From Caproicibacter fermentans (GTDB lineage Bacteria; Bacillota; Clostridia; Oscillospirales; Acutalibacteraceae), in assembly GCF_009746625.1 (NCBI RefSeq), contig NZ_VWXL01000047.1, forward strand, positions 62,001 through 126,000: DNA of 64,000 bases. The letters run 5' to 3'. The stretch's first letter is position 1. Every line of letters starts with the position of its first letter. Shown here in pieces: positions 15,543 through 24,925 of this stretch. The position numbers were made by a program, and so were the translations under genes. Below the pieces are notes generated by a model. The model worked only from the letters and a program-made list of their open reading frames with translations. It made no database searches and was not told the DNA's origin.

Positions 15543-16412
15543 TTAACCGGTTACCAAACGGATAAAAGCCTGCGCCGATTGGGAAAGGTGCTTATCCTTA
15601 TGACGAATTACGGTAAAGCTACGTTGAAACTTGGTATGCGGAATGAAAATTCTAACCAGCCGGCGCTCCTCCAGCTCCCGCTTTACCAGCTTGTGCGGAA
15701 GAACAGATACCCCCATTCCGCAGGACACCGCGCCGATAATGGCTTCCGTACTGATGCTTTCCCACGCGGGGGCTGCCGTCAGCCCGTGCGTCAGAAGCGT
15801 GCTGTCGAACAATTCGCGGGTTCCGCTTCCTTTTTCGCGCAGAATCAGGGTTTGCCCGATCAGTTCCTCCAAAGATATTTCCTGAGCTGCGGCCAGCGGA
15901 TGATGCGCGCCGCAGACCAGAACGAGCTCGTCCTCCATAAAACTTTTGGAAACAATATTTTCCGAGTGTATCTGCCCTTCAATCAGCGCAAAATCCAGTT
16001 GGGCCAGCAGGATTTTATCTTCAATTACGCTTGAATTGTCAATCGTGACGCGAACCTTGACGTTGGGGTATTGGGGAGAGAACCGCGCGATATATTGTGA
16101 AAGCAGGCAGGTGCCGATTGTAACGCTGGAACCGACCCGAAGCATCCCGAAAGAATCCCAGTCCTTCACCCCGTTTTCCATTTCATCAAACAGCGAGACA
16201 ATCTGTCTGGCATACTGCAAAAACGCCTTTCCCTTTTCCGTAACAAAGAGTTTTCTGGAGATTCTGTCAAAAAGCTTGATTCCATAATAGTTTTCCAGCT
16301 CTTTGATTGCGAGGCTGACCGCCGGCTGCGCAAGGCCAAGGTTCCGCGCGGCAGCCGTAACGCTGCCGCAGTCGCAGACGGCGGCAAATATCTTCATGTG
16401 CCGTAAGGTCAA
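15543..16412 (-). CDS. LysR-family transcriptional regulator
   Basis: LTTR of 289 residues. The N-terminal winged helix (residues 1-60: GSVTAAARNLGLAQPAVSLAIKELE) precedes a periplasmic-binding-protein-like effector domain. It resembles the CysL/CbbR branch by the LRHMKIF start and the RVGSSVTIGTCLL segment. It is divergent from the chromate-transporter pair with a long inverted repeat in the 115-bp gap, so it presumably activates them. The effector is unknown. Confidence 0.9.
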   Translation of the reverse strand: MTLRHMKIFAAVCDCGSVTAAARNLGLAQPAVSLAIKELENYYGIKLFDRISRKLFVTEKGKAFLQYARQIVSLFDEMENGVKDWDSFGMLRVGSSVTIGTCLLSQYIARFSPQYPNVKVRVTIDNSSVIEDKILLAQLDFALIEGQIHSENIVSKSFMEDELVLVCGAHHPLAAAQEISLEELIGQTLILREKGSGTRELFDSTLLTHGLTAAPAWESISTEAIIGAVSCGMGVSVLPHKLVKRELEERRLVRIFIPHTKFQRSFTVIRHKDKHLSQSAQAFIRLVTG

Positions 16413-16447
16413 CGTTCTTCCTCCTGAATATGAAAAAAGATATGATT

Positions 16448-16484
16448 TTGATAATATTATATTATTTTACTTATAAATTATCAA
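16448..16484. promoter_or_regulatory. Probable LysR binding site
   Basis: TTGATAAT (16448-16455) and ATTATCAA (16477-16484) form a perfect 8-bp inverted repeat 21 bases apart. A palindrome ATAATATTAT (16451-16460) overlaps the left arm. It covers the region just upstream of and including the -35 of the chromate-transporter promoter. Confidence 0.5.
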
Positions 16485-16494
16485 GTTGTATAAT
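16466..16494 (+). promoter_or_regulatory. Promoter of the chromate-transporter pair
   Basis: TTTACT at 16466-16471 and TATAAT at 16489-16494, 17-base spacer. The weak -35 fits an activator-dependent promoter. Confidence 0.55.
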
Positions 16495-16527
16495 AAAATT
16501 AATATTGATAGATGGAAGGATTTTTGA

Positions 16528-17100
16528 ATGAACAAAGGATGGAAATTTTACTGGAAATTATTTTCCTCAACATTCTATTTAAGCGCCTTCACCTTCGGCG
16601 GAGGCTATGTCATTGTCCCGCTGATGCAGAAAAAATTTGTGGACGAATACAAATGGATTGAAGAAAAGGAAATGCTCGATCTGGTTGCCATCGCCCAGTC
16701 CACACCGGGGGCCATTGCGGTAAACGCCTCTATTCTGATCGGCTACCGTCTGGCGGGACTTCCCGGCACCTTTGTTACCATTTTGGGAACCGTTCTGCCG
16801 CCGCTGATCATTCTTTCCGTCATATCGTTTTTTTATGTTTCATTTCAGAAAAGCACGGTCGTTAAATATGTTCTGCGCGGCATGAGCGCGGGCGTGGCGG
16901 CGGTGATCGCCGACGTGACGGTCAAAATGGGAAAAGATATTTTCCGTGAAAAAAGCATTTTCACCGCTTCGATTATGATTGTCTCCTTTTTGGCGGTTAC
17001 GATTTTTGACGTGGACGTCAAGCTGATTATTCTGGTGTGCGGCCTGCTTGGTCTGGCAAACGGCCTTTTCCACAAGCTGAGCAAAAAGGAGATGAGCTGA
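16528..17100 (+). CDS. chrA: Chromate transporter, half-size subunit 1
   Basis: CHR-family membrane protein of 190 residues, one half of the classical ChrA. It has about five or six hydrophobic segments, the N-terminal FGGGYVIVPLMQ motif, and AIAQSTPGAIAVNAS typical of the family. Family members export chromate or possibly transport related oxyanions. The second half follows immediately, and such half-size pairs work together in Firmicutes. Divergent LysR control is likely. Whether chromate is the physiological substrate is not settled by sequence. Confidence 0.9.
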   Translation: MNKGWKFYWKLFSSTFYLSAFTFGGGYVIVPLMQKKFVDEYKWIEEKEMLDLVAIAQSTPGAIAVNASILIGYRLAGLPGTFVTILGTVLPPLIILSVISFFYVSFQKSTVVKYVLRGMSAGVAAVIADVTVKMGKDIFREKSIFTASIMIVSFLAVTIFDVDVKLIILVCGLLGLANGLFHKLSKKEMS

Positions 17101-17673
17101 TTGGTTTATCTGAAATTATTCTGGAGCTTTTTTCAGATCGGACTGTTCAGCATAGGCGGCGGCTACGCGGCCATGCCGATTATTCAGGCTCAGGTGGTCG
17201 ACTTAAACCATTGGATGTCCATGAAGGAGTTTGTCGACATCATCACGATCTCCCAGATGACGCCGGGTCCCATCGCCATCAACTCCTCAACCTTTGTCGG
17301 GATGCGGATCGCAGGAGTCGCCGGGGCCGTCGTCGCTACCATCGGATGCGTCGCCCCCTCCTGTATCATCGTGCTGACCATCGCTTATTTCTACTATAAA
17401 TACCAGGATCTTTGGGTGATCAAGGGCGCCTTGAAGGGCCTGAGGCCGTCCGTGGTATCGCTGATCGCGTCGGCCGGATTATCCATCCTGCTGATGGCTT
17501 TATTTAACGGAAAAGCCTCCTCCTGGCTGAGCGCAAATCTGTCGCAGTTTGACGTCGTGGCGGGAATCCTTTTCATCGCGGCATTTATCATACTCAGAAA
17601 GTTTAAAGCGAATCCGATTACCGTAATGCTCGGCTCCGGCCTTATCGGATTCATCTGTTATCAATTTCTTTAA
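17101..17673 (+). CDS. chrA: Chromate transporter, half-size subunit 2
   Basis: Second CHR half, 190 residues, with IGGGYAAMPIIQ near the N-terminus and ISQMTPGPIAINSSTFVG. The start is TTG at 17101 directly after the TGA of subunit 1, with AAGGAG at 17085-17090 inside the first gene, so translation is coupled. It shares the topology but little identity with subunit 1, as usual for such pairs. A strong terminator lies 30 bases after the stop. Confidence 0.9.
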   Translation: MVYLKLFWSFFQIGLFSIGGGYAAMPIIQAQVVDLNHWMSMKEFVDIITISQMTPGPIAINSSTFVGMRIAGVAGAVVATIGCVAPSCIIVLTIAYFYYKYQDLWVIKGALKGLRPSVVSLIASAGLSILLMALFNGKASSWLSANLSQFDVVAGILFIAAFIILRKFKANPITVMLGSGLIGFICYQFL

Positions 17674-17703
17674 TCTTCCTTCCATCGTATTGCTATACGG
17701 CAA

Positions 17704-17747
17704 AACATCCGGATGCGGCAAAAGCAACCCGCATCCGGATGTTTTTT
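17704..17747 (+). terminator. Terminator between chromate transporter and trp operon
   Basis: Perfect 15-bp stem AACATCCGGATGCGG (17704-17718) with its complement at 17729-17743, then TTTT. On the minus strand a shorter TTTT also follows, so it may terminate the convergent trp operon too. Confidence 0.9.
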
Positions 17748-17844
17748 GATTATTTGCGTGTTTTTGAGCGGACTGGTCGCATCGGATGTCTGATAGAAAA
17801 TTCATTTTCTTTCAATGCCGGCTCCGTTTTTCAGACAGCGTCTC

Positions 17845-18648
17845 TTATGATTCCGACTTTACGCCCTTGACCGCCCCGCAAAGGGACTTTACAAAATCCG
17901 CAGCCGGGATGACGGAATTTGCCCCCTCGCGTTCCACGATTTTCACAAGGGCGCTGCCCACGATCACGCCGTCGCAGTAAGAGGCCATCCGCTCTGCCTG
18001 TTCCGGGTCGGAAATTCCGAATCCCACGGCGCAGGGAACCTTTGCGGCCCGATGGATCGCTCCGAAAAAGGCGTCGAAATCAGTCGTGAACCGATTCCGG
18101 GTCCCGGTCACTCCCGTGGATGAGACGCAGTAAAGGAATCCTTTTGCGGAAGACGCGATCATCGCAATGCGCTCGTGGGAAGTCGGGGCCACCATGCTGA
18201 TGGAAATCACGCCGTATTTTTCCGCCGTACCCAAAATTTCGTCCCGCTCTTCAAACGGCATATCGGGCACAATGACGCCGTCCACGCCGTTCGCTGAACA
18301 AAGCCCGAAAAATCGCTCTTTTCCAAACCGAAAAATACTGTTCAGATACAGCATTAATAGAATCGGCTCGTCGGTTTTTTTGCGCAGTTTTTTCACAAGC
18401 GCAAAAATTTTTATCAAAGTCGTACCCGAATTGAGGGCCCTGCTGCTGGCTCTTTGAATCACCGGCCCTTCCGCCACAGGGTCCGAAAACGGCACGCCGA
18501 TCTCCATAAGATCCGCCCCCGCCGAAAACATGGCAAGAACCAGTTTTTCGGTCGTTTCCAAATTTGGGTCTCCCGCCGTCACAAACGGGATCAGCGCTTT
18601 TTCCCCTTTTTCTTTTAGCTGTGCGAACTTTCGGTCAATCCTGTTCAT
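17845..18648 (-). CDS. trpA: Tryptophan synthase alpha subunit
   Basis: Cleaves indole-3-glycerol phosphate to indole and glyceraldehyde 3-phosphate, passing indole to TrpB. Length 267 residues, a TIM barrel. The catalytic Glu and Asp are in [14 protein letters not shown], and the phosphate loop residues are in [11 protein letters not shown]. The start overlaps the trpB stop by 14 bases. It is the last gene of the operon; no gene follows before the bidirectional hairpin at 17.7 kb. Confidence 0.96.
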   Translation of the reverse strand: MNRIDRKFAQLKEKGEKALIPFVTAGDPNLETTEKLVLAMFSAGADLMEIGVPFSDPVAEGPVIQRASSRALNSGTTLIKIFALVKKLRKKTDEPILLMLYLNSIFRFGKERFFGLCSANGVDGVIVPDMPFEERDEILGTAEKYGVISISMVAPTSHERIAMIASSAKGFLYCVSSTGVTGTRNRFTTDFDAFFGAIHRAAKVPCAVGFGISDPEQAERMASYCDGVIVGSALVKIVEREGANSVIPAADFVKSLCGAVKGVKSES

Positions 18649-19828
18649 TAAGCTTCACCCCCCTGTACTTTGCAATTGAGGCAACATCCTTATCCCCGCG
18701 GCCGGAAAGATTGATCACCAGAATTTGATCCCTCCCCATTTCAGGCGCGATCCGCATTGCGGCTGCGACAGCATGCGCGGATTCTATCGCCGGGATAATT
18801 CCCTCCGTTTTGGAAAGATACTCAAACGCACATACCGCCTCCTCGTCCGTAACCGGAACATATTGCGCGCGCCCGCTTGCGGCAAGCTCGGCGTGCTCCG
18901 GGCCGATTCCGGGGTAATCCAGCCCGGCGGAAATGGAGTAGACCGGCATGATCTGCCCCTCGTCGTTTTGAAGGAACAGCGATTTCATCCCATGGAAGAT
19001 GCCGGCGGACCCCTTGGTAACCGTCGCCGCGTGAAGCGCCGTATCGACCCCCCTTCCCGCCGCCTCCGCGCCTACCAGACGAACACCCCGCTCGGGAATA
19101 AACTCATAAAACGCGCCCATTGCGTTGGAACCGCCGCCGACGCATGCAACCACGCAGTCCGGCAACCTGCCCTCACATTCGGAAAGCTGCCCTCTGATTT
19201 CCTTTCCGATGACCTTTTGAAAATCCCGCACCATCATCGGGTAAGGATGAGGCCCCATCGTCGAACCGATCAGATAATAGGTATCCTCCACATGGGTCGC
19301 CCAGTCTCGCATTGCTTCGTTCACCGCGTCCTTCAGTGTGCCGGTGCCCGACTCCACTCCCGTCACTTTTGCGCCGAGCAGCTCCATGCGGTATACATTC
19401 AAAGACTGGCGCTCCATATCTTTCACACCCATAAACACTTCGCATTTCATCCCGAACATCGCCGCCGCCGTCGCGGTCGCCACCCCGTGCTGGCCCGCGC
19501 CGGTTTCGGCGATGATTCTTTTTTTGCCCATGCGCTGCGCCAGAAGAATCTGCCCGAGCACATTGTTGATCTTATGGGCTCCGGTATGATTCAAATCTTC
19601 GCGCTTGAGGTAAATTTTCGCCCCGCCAAGGTCTCCTGTCATCCGCTTCGCGTAGTAAAGCGGAGACGGGCGATTGGCATAATCGCGGTACAGTCTTTCC
19701 AGTTCGGAGACAAATTCAGGGTCTTTGCTGTAAGATTCGTAAGCTCTTTCAAGCTCATGAACCGCGCTCATCAGCGTTTCCGGCACATATTGTCCGCCGA
19801 ATTCGCCGTATCTTCCGACTTTTTGCAT
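18635..19828 (-). CDS. trpB: Tryptophan synthase beta subunit
   Basis: PLP enzyme condensing indole with serine. Length 397 residues, the TrpB1 type that pairs with TrpA. The PLP lysine is in [10 protein letters not shown], and the phosphate-binding glycine-rich loop is [12 protein letters not shown]. The C-terminal NLSGRGDKD is conserved. The ATG at 19828 follows the trpF stop by one base. A long antisense open frame here is a codon-bias shadow. Confidence 0.97.
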   Translation of the reverse strand: MQKVGRYGEFGGQYVPETLMSAVHELERAYESYSKDPEFVSELERLYRDYANRPSPLYYAKRMTGDLGGAKIYLKREDLNHTGAHKINNVLGQILLAQRMGKKRIIAETGAGQHGVATATAAAMFGMKCEVFMGVKDMERQSLNVYRMELLGAKVTGVESGTGTLKDAVNEAMRDWATHVEDTYYLIGSTMGPHPYPMMVRDFQKVIGKEIRGQLSECEGRLPDCVVACVGGGSNAMGAFYEFIPERGVRLVGAEAAGRGVDTALHAATVTKGSAGIFHGMKSLFLQNDEGQIMPVYSISAGLDYPGIGPEHAELAASGRAQYVPVTDEEAVCAFEYLSKTEGIIPAIESAHAVAAAMRIAPEMGRDQILVINLSGRGDKDVASIAKYRGVKLNEQD

Positions 19829-19829
19829 C

Positions 19830-20465
19830 TCAGCCTACCGCCTTTCCGGATTCTTTTCGTAGAATCCTCATGATTTGTTCGATCTTCCGGCGGTCTTTCA
19901 CGCCGCCGGTTTCAATCCCGCTGGAAATATCCACCCCATAGGGAGAGAATTCCCTCACGATCGGACCGATGTTACCGCTGTTCAGCCCGCCCGCGAGGAA
20001 AAAGGGCGACGAAAGATTTGCTTTCCGGATCAGATTCAAATCAGCCGTTTTTCCGGTTCCGCCCTGCTCCGTAACCGAAAAGCTGTCCAGAAGCAGCAGA
20101 TCCGCCCCCAGCCCCAGCGCGTGCGGAATACTTCCGCTGTTTTCGACCCGCACCGCTTTCCAGATCTCTGCCTCCGGCAGCAGGGTTCGTAACCTTTCAA
20201 TCCCCTGCGCCGTTTCCGATCCGTGAAGCTGAACCACATTCAATCCCGCGAGTTTTACGGCGCGGGCAATGTTTTCCGGCGGCTCGTCGACAAAGACGCC
20301 GACCTTCCGGATGCCGGCGTCCAGCAATCTTGCCAAAGCGGCGGCTTTTTCCGGCGTAACGCGGCGTTTTGTCCCGGCAAAGACAAAACCGACGTAATCC
20401 GGACGGAATTCATTCATGTAAGCGACGTCTTCCGGCCGCCTGATTCCGCAGAATTTGATTTTCAA
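19830..20465 (-). CDS. trpF: Phosphoribosylanthranilate isomerase
   Basis: Amadori isomerase converting N-(5-phosphoribosyl)-anthranilate to CdRP. Length 211 residues, TIM barrel. The general base Cys is in MKIKFCGIR at the N-terminus and the general acid Asp in LLLDSFS. The phosphate site is in GGLNSGNI and [14 protein letters not shown]. The stop of trpC overlaps its start by 4 bases, so it is coupled. Confidence 0.96.
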   Translation of the reverse strand: MKIKFCGIRRPEDVAYMNEFRPDYVGFVFAGTKRRVTPEKAAALARLLDAGIRKVGVFVDEPPENIARAVKLAGLNVVQLHGSETAQGIERLRTLLPEAEIWKAVRVENSGSIPHALGLGADLLLLDSFSVTEQGGTGKTADLNLIRKANLSSPFFLAGGLNSGNIGPIVREFSPYGVDISSGIETGGVKDRRKIEQIMRILRKESGKAVG

Positions 20466-21241
20466 CCCGAATCACCCCTCCATTCGCGCAGCAGGGCGGC
20501 AGGGTTCGCGCTGCGCATCAGCGTCTCCCCGATCAGAACGGCGTCCGCGTGCGCCTGTTTTGCCGCCTCCATGTCCGCACGGGAGGCAATCCCGCTTTCA
20601 GAGACCAGGACGCATTCTGCCGGAACCAGCTTTGAAAGGCGCGCGGTCGTGCTTAGATCAACCCGGAAGGTTTTCAGGTCGCGGTTATTAATCCCCACGA
20701 TTTTCGCCCCCGCGTTCAGGACTTTTTCCAGTTCCTCCTCGTTATGGGCCTCCATCAGACAGGCAAGGCCGACGGAATCCGCCATCGCTTTATACTCGCT
20801 GAGCCTTGACGCGTCCAACAAAGCGGCAATCAGCAGTACCGCGTCCGCTCCGATCGCTCTCGCCTCGTAAATCTGATACGGAGAAATCACAAAATCCTTT
20901 CGCAGGATCGGAAGGGAAGTTTCCCGTCTCACTTCCCGCAGAACCTGGGAGGAGCCCTGAAAATAGGCCTCCTCCGTCAGGACGGAGAGAGCGTCCGCGC
21001 CCGCGGCCTCGTAACGGTTCGCAATCTCCGCCGGATGAAACTCGGCGCAGATCAGCCCTTTTGACGGTGACGCTCTTTTTACTTCCGCAATCACCGAAAG
21101 CTTTTTCTTTCTCAGAGCTGCTTTAAAGTCCCTTGCCGGTCCGGCCTGCTCCGCGGTTTTTCGAATTTCCTCATAGGGAACGGCGCTTTTTTCCCGTCTC
21201 AGTTGTTCTTTTCTCTTTTCCGCGATTTCATCCAGAATCAT
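20462..21241 (-). CDS. trpC: Indole-3-glycerol phosphate synthase
   Basis: Ring-closing decarboxylase, 259 residues. Conserved elements are the VIAEVKRASPSKG lysine loop, DALSVLTEEAYFQGS, ILRKDFVISPYQIYEAR and GINNRDLKTF. It is a single-function protein, not fused to TrpF. It overlaps trpGD by 4 bases (ATGA) and trpF by 4 bases. Confidence 0.97.
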   Translation of the reverse strand: MILDEIAEKRKEQLRREKSAVPYEEIRKTAEQAGPARDFKAALRKKKLSVIAEVKRASPSKGLICAEFHPAEIANRYEAAGADALSVLTEEAYFQGSSQVLREVRRETSLPILRKDFVISPYQIYEARAIGADAVLLIAALLDASRLSEYKAMADSVGLACLMEAHNEEELEKVLNAGAKIVGINNRDLKTFRVDLSTTARLSKLVPAECVLVSESGIASRADMEAAKQAHADAVLIGETLMRSANPAALLREWRGDSG

Positions 21242-22884
21242 GAGGCGTCACCCGGAAAGCGGTTGGTCAGTTCCTTTAGTTCCCTCAGCTTCTGCAAGGC
21301 CGCGCCGCTGTCGATGGAATGCTCCGCAAGATTCACGCCGCGCTGAATGGTTTCCGCCAGTTTACCGACGTACAGGGCGCATCCCGCGTTCAAAATTACA
21401 ATGTCCCTTGCCGGGCCTTTTTGACCGCTTAAAACATCCAGTGTGATTCTCGCGTTTTCCTGCGCCGTGCCTCCCACGATCTGTTCTTTCTTCGTGAGGC
21501 CAATGCCGTAGTCGCACGGGTTCAGCTCGTAGCGCAGCGGCTTTTCGTCCCGAATCTCGCACACCGCGGTCCGGTCCGAAACGCTGACCTCATCCAGGCC
21601 GTCGTTGCCGTGTACCAGCATCGCGCTCTTTACGCCAAGATTTCGCAGCACTTCGGCGAGCGGCTCCAGCAGGGCTTCGTCGTATACGCCAAGAAGCATT
21701 CCCTCCGCGTGCGCGGGATTGGAGAGAGGGCCGAGAATGTTGAACACCGTCCGGATTCCCGTTTCCCGGCGCGGCCCCGCAGCAAAACGCATGGAGCCGT
21801 GGAACCTCTGCGCAAAGAGAAATGTCATGCCGCATCGCTCCATACATTCGGCGGCCTGCTCCGGCGTGATGGAAATCCTGACGCCAAGCGCTTCCAGCAC
21901 ATCGGCGGCGCCGCTCTTGCTGGAAACACTGCGGTTGCCGTGCTTTGCCACCCTGAGTCCCGCGCCCGCCGCCACGAACGCGGAGGTTGTGGAAATGTTG
22001 AAGCTGTTCGAAAGATCGCCTCCCGTCCCGACAATGTCCACCGCGGCGGGGGACATTGGGACGGGCTTTGCCTTTTGGCGCATAATTCTGGCAAACCCGG
22101 TGATTTCATCGATGGTTTCGCCCTTCATGCGCAGCGCGGTGATAAACGCCGCAATCTGGGAATCCGTCGCTTGATCGCTCATGATGCAGTCCATGGCGTC
22201 GCGGGCTTCCCTTTCCGTCAGGTTTTCTCCGTCAACCACCTTTGCAAGGAACGGCTTGAGCGCGACTCTCTTTTCCGCCGGGATCGACGGCGCGGCTGTT
22301 TTCATTTCCAAGTTGCACACCTCTTTCAAAAAATTATACAGAATCCTGTCCCCCGCCGGAGTCATCACGGACTCCGGGTGAAACTGTACTCCAAACGTGG
22401 GGTCCGTCTTGTGCCGAACTCCCATAATCTGGCCGTCCGCGTCCACCGCGGTGATCTGCAGACAATCCGGCAGGGAATCGCGTTCCAAAATCAACGAGTG
22501 ATACCGCGCGGCCCTGATTTCATCCGGCAGGCCGAAAAACAGCGGGCAGCCGCCGTCAATCGAAATAGCGCTCGCCTTTCCGTGCATCAGCCGCTCTGCG
22601 GGAACGGTTTTGCCGTCGAACGCCTCGCCGACGGACTGGTGCCCAAGGCACACGCCGAGAATGGGTATTTTTCCGCTGAACCTGCGGACTGCTTCGACGG
22701 AAACTCCGGCGTCCTTCGGGTAGCCCGGCCCGGGGGAAATCAGGATTGCCGCAGGTTGCATTGCATCGATTTCGTCCGGAGTGATCGTATCGCTTCTCAC
22801 GACACGGACATCCGGGTAAAATACGCCGATACGGTCGCGCAGGTTGTAGGTAAAGCTATCGTAATTGTCGAGAAGAAGGATCAT
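21238..22884 (-). CDS. trpGD: Bifunctional anthranilate synthase glutaminase / phosphoribosyltransferase
   Basis: Fusion of 548 residues. Residues 1-190 are the class I glutamine amidotransferase TrpG, with nucleophile Cys79 in GVCLGHQ and His169/Glu171 in FHPES. Residues from about 207 are TrpD, with the PRPP-binding GTGGD at 286-290, followed by FNISTTSAF and KHGNRSVSSKSG. It supplies ammonia to TrpE and then transfers phosphoribose to anthranilate. The same fusion order exists in enterobacteria and some Clostridia. Start overlaps trpE by 4 bases. Confidence 0.96.
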   Translation of the reverse strand: MILLLDNYDSFTYNLRDRIGVFYPDVRVVRSDTITPDEIDAMQPAAILISPGPGYPKDAGVSVEAVRRFSGKIPILGVCLGHQSVGEAFDGKTVPAERLMHGKASAISIDGGCPLFFGLPDEIRAARYHSLILERDSLPDCLQITAVDADGQIMGVRHKTDPTFGVQFHPESVMTPAGDRILYNFLKEVCNLEMKTAAPSIPAEKRVALKPFLAKVVDGENLTEREARDAMDCIMSDQATDSQIAAFITALRMKGETIDEITGFARIMRQKAKPVPMSPAAVDIVGTGGDLSNSFNISTTSAFVAAGAGLRVAKHGNRSVSSKSGAADVLEALGVRISITPEQAAECMERCGMTFLFAQRFHGSMRFAAGPRRETGIRTVFNILGPLSNPAHAEGMLLGVYDEALLEPLAEVLRNLGVKSAMLVHGNDGLDEVSVSDRTAVCEIRDEKPLRYELNPCDYGIGLTKKEQIVGGTAQENARITLDVLSGQKGPARDIVILNAGCALYVGKLAETIQRGVNLAEHSIDSGAALQKLRELKELTNRFPGDAS

Positions 22885-24347
22885 AATTCCGCCGCCCTCC
22901 GAATTGCCTCCAGCACCGCCTGAGCCTTGTCCGCGGATTCCTCGTATTCTTTTTCCGAGTCGCTGTCGGCCACAATGCCCATGCCCGCCTGAACATAAGC
23001 CTTTCCTTTGTGAAACAGCGCCGTGCGGATGGCAATGCAGGTATCCGCGTTTCCGTCGAAGCCGAGGTACCCGATCGCCCCGCCGTACACGCCGCGCTTG
23101 ACGGGCTCCAGCTCGTCAATGATCTGCATCGCGCGGATTTTCGGCGCCCCGGAAAGCGTTCCTGCCGGAAGAACGGAAAAAAGCGCATCCACCGCGGTTT
23201 TATCCTCTCTCAGCTCTCCCTGAACCTCACTGACCAGATGCATGACTCTGGAGGCCCTCTCCACATGCATGAAATCACAAACCTTCACCGTGCCGAATTT
23301 GGAAACACGGCCGACGTCGTTTCGTCCAAGGTCGACCAGCATGGCGTGCTCGGCACATTCCTTTTCATCCCGCAGCAGTTCGCGTTCCAGCCGTCTGTCC
23401 TCCGTTTTATCTCTTCCCCGCGGCGATGTCCCCGCAATCGGCTTGTTCATGACGACTCCGTCCTCGACGCGGACGAGCATCTCCGGCGACGCGCCCGCGA
23501 TCTGATAATCCGGGGCCTGAAAATAGTAAAGGTAAGGCGAGGGATTCGTCGCGCGGAGCATCCGGTAGACCGAAAACGCGTCCGGCGGATTTTCGGCTTC
23601 AAACCGCCGGGACGGAACCACCTGAAAAATATCCCCGGCACGGATAAAACGCTTCGCCGTCTCAATACGGCTGATGAAATCCTGTTTTGAAATATTGCAT
23701 CGAATCAGCGGCTCTTTCGAGGTTTTCCGGGCGTTTAAACAAGGCTCGCCGCCCATCTGCCGGAAAAGCTCCTTCGCCCGTTCTTCACAGGCGTCATACT
23801 GCCGCTTTATCTCCGCGTTTCCGTCGATATGAAGAATCACATAGGCTTTTCCGCTCAGATGATCGATCGCTACCACCTCGTCATACCGGTGAAGAACACT
23901 GTCCGGCATCTCAAGATCATTCCGCGGGGGCCGGCCAAGCTTCGGCTCCAGATAACGGAGGAGATCATAGCCAAAATATCCCGCAAGGCCGCCCGCAAAT
24001 CGGGGAAGCCCGGAAAAATGCGGAGATCTGTACTTTTCAAGATACCCGGCCAAAAATTCCGCCGGATCCGTAACCGGCTCCTCATAAGCCTCTTCCGTCG
24101 ACCGAATTGTTACGGTTCCGTCGCGGAGAACGAGCTCCTCTTTCGGATTCACGCCGATAAAGGAATAACGTCCCCATCGCTCGGACTGCTCCACGCTTTC
24201 CAAAAGAAAGCAGTTTTCCGAATTTTCCTTCAGCGCGGCGAAAATCCCGACAGGTGTGCGGCAGTCCATCAGTTCCGCGGAAAAGACGGGTACCGTGCGA
24301 AAATTTTGCAGCAGGGTTGTTACGGTTTCAATCGGCGGATACAACAT
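22881..24347 (-). CDS. trpE: Anthranilate synthase component I
   Basis: Chorismate-utilising enzyme making anthranilate with TrpG; 488 residues. The C-terminal catalytic part has PIAGTSPRGRDKTEDRRLE, LVDLGRNDVGRV and AGTLSGAPK. The N-terminal domain carries the LLESVEQSERWGRYSFIG segment of the tryptophan feedback site. I place the start at 24347 (ATGTTGTATCCG) because AAAGGAG lies 8 bases upstream. The frame is open to 24614, but that extension runs through the T-box leader and is not coding. Confidence 0.95.
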   Translation of the reverse strand: MLYPPIETVTTLLQNFRTVPVFSAELMDCRTPVGIFAALKENSENCFLLESVEQSERWGRYSFIGVNPKEELVLRDGTVTIRSTEEAYEEPVTDPAEFLAGYLEKYRSPHFSGLPRFAGGLAGYFGYDLLRYLEPKLGRPPRNDLEMPDSVLHRYDEVVAIDHLSGKAYVILHIDGNAEIKRQYDACEERAKELFRQMGGEPCLNARKTSKEPLIRCNISKQDFISRIETAKRFIRAGDIFQVVPSRRFEAENPPDAFSVYRMLRATNPSPYLYYFQAPDYQIAGASPEMLVRVEDGVVMNKPIAGTSPRGRDKTEDRRLERELLRDEKECAEHAMLVDLGRNDVGRVSKFGTVKVCDFMHVERASRVMHLVSEVQGELREDKTAVDALFSVLPAGTLSGAPKIRAMQIIDELEPVKRGVYGGAIGYLGFDGNADTCIAIRTALFHKGKAYVQAGMGIVADSDSEKEYEESADKAQAVLEAIRRAAEL

Positions 24348-24383
24348 GGCCCATTCTCCTTTTGTTTTTAGGGTTTCAGCAAA

Positions 24384-24706
24384 TAAAAAAAGTCCATCGT
24401 CCCTGATATACCAGGGACGATGGACTCGTGGTGCCACCCTTATTCGGGAACAAAAATTGTTCCCCTTAAAACAGGTACACTGCATTGCTGCGCCGCTTAC
24501 AAACTGGTACGCCGCAAAACGCATGAATACCCTTCCGCTGTAACGCGCGGACGCGGCGGCAGATACTGGGTCAAAGCCTTTCTCTGTGCTCCTCACAAAT
24601 CCATTCACAGCCATCGTATGTGCCGGCTCTCACCGTTACCGCGCTCTCTGTGACACCGCCGTGTCTGCTACTTACTTTTGCTCGCAGGATTTTTCATATG
24701 AAATTG
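24384..24706 (-). promoter_or_regulatory. Tryptophan T-box leader
   Basis: tRNA-sensing leader of the trp operon. The T-box sequence AAGGGTGGCACCACGAG is at 24441-24425 on the minus strand. The terminator is a perfect 15-bp stem at 24426-24391 followed by T7. Upstream, Stem I shows the conserved apical AGAGAG and GGTGAGAGCC elements. A UGG triplet followed by A in GAATGGATTTG (UGG at 24603-24601) is the likely specifier, matching tRNA-Trp. Uncharged tRNA-Trp would pair with the specifier and T-box bulge, stabilise the antiterminator and let trpE be transcribed. Confidence 0.95.
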
Positions 24707-24711
24707 GACTT

Positions 24712-24740
24712 ATTATAAAGGCGTATTGAAATTTTGTCAA
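24712..24740 (-). promoter_or_regulatory. Promoter of the trp operon
   Basis: Consensus TTGACA (24740-24735) and TATAAT (24717-24712) with a 17-base spacer on the minus strand; start near 24705. Confidence 0.9.
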
Positions 24741-24881
24741 TATCCTTTTTTAATCATTTTATGCCGCTCCCGCGTTTTTGGCACGGCTCCGGCCGATCTT
24801 TCACAGCGGTTCCATTTTTATCCGAGAGAAGGTCATTTCTGTAAGAAAGCGACATATAAATGAAATGAGAAAAATGAAACA

Positions 24882-24896
24882 AGCCTGTTCGAGGCT
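24882..24896 (+). repeat. Small stem-loop before the exopolysaccharide operon
   Basis: AGCCT-GTTCG-AGGCT followed after six bases by TTTTT, upstream of the first exopolysaccharide gene. It could attenuate read-in or the operon itself. I see no convincing promoter in 24741-24925; a TATAAA at 24855-24860 has no good -35. Confidence 0.3.
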
Positions 24897-24925
24897 GTAC
24901 TGTTTTTAAAATGCACGGAGGAATT

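Noticed and set aside
18725-19873. 382-codon open frame on the plus strand opposite trpB
   Set aside because: Antisense shadow of trpB; no recognisable domain or start signal.
21610-22923. 437-codon open frame on the plus strand opposite trpGD
   Set aside because: It is antisense to a clearly conserved gene, has no ribosome site and an Arg/His/Gly-rich composition typical of a codon-bias shadow.
24348-24614. N-terminal extension of trpE
   Set aside because: It translates the T-box leader, including the T-box sequence and terminator stem; the ribosome site supports the start at 24347.
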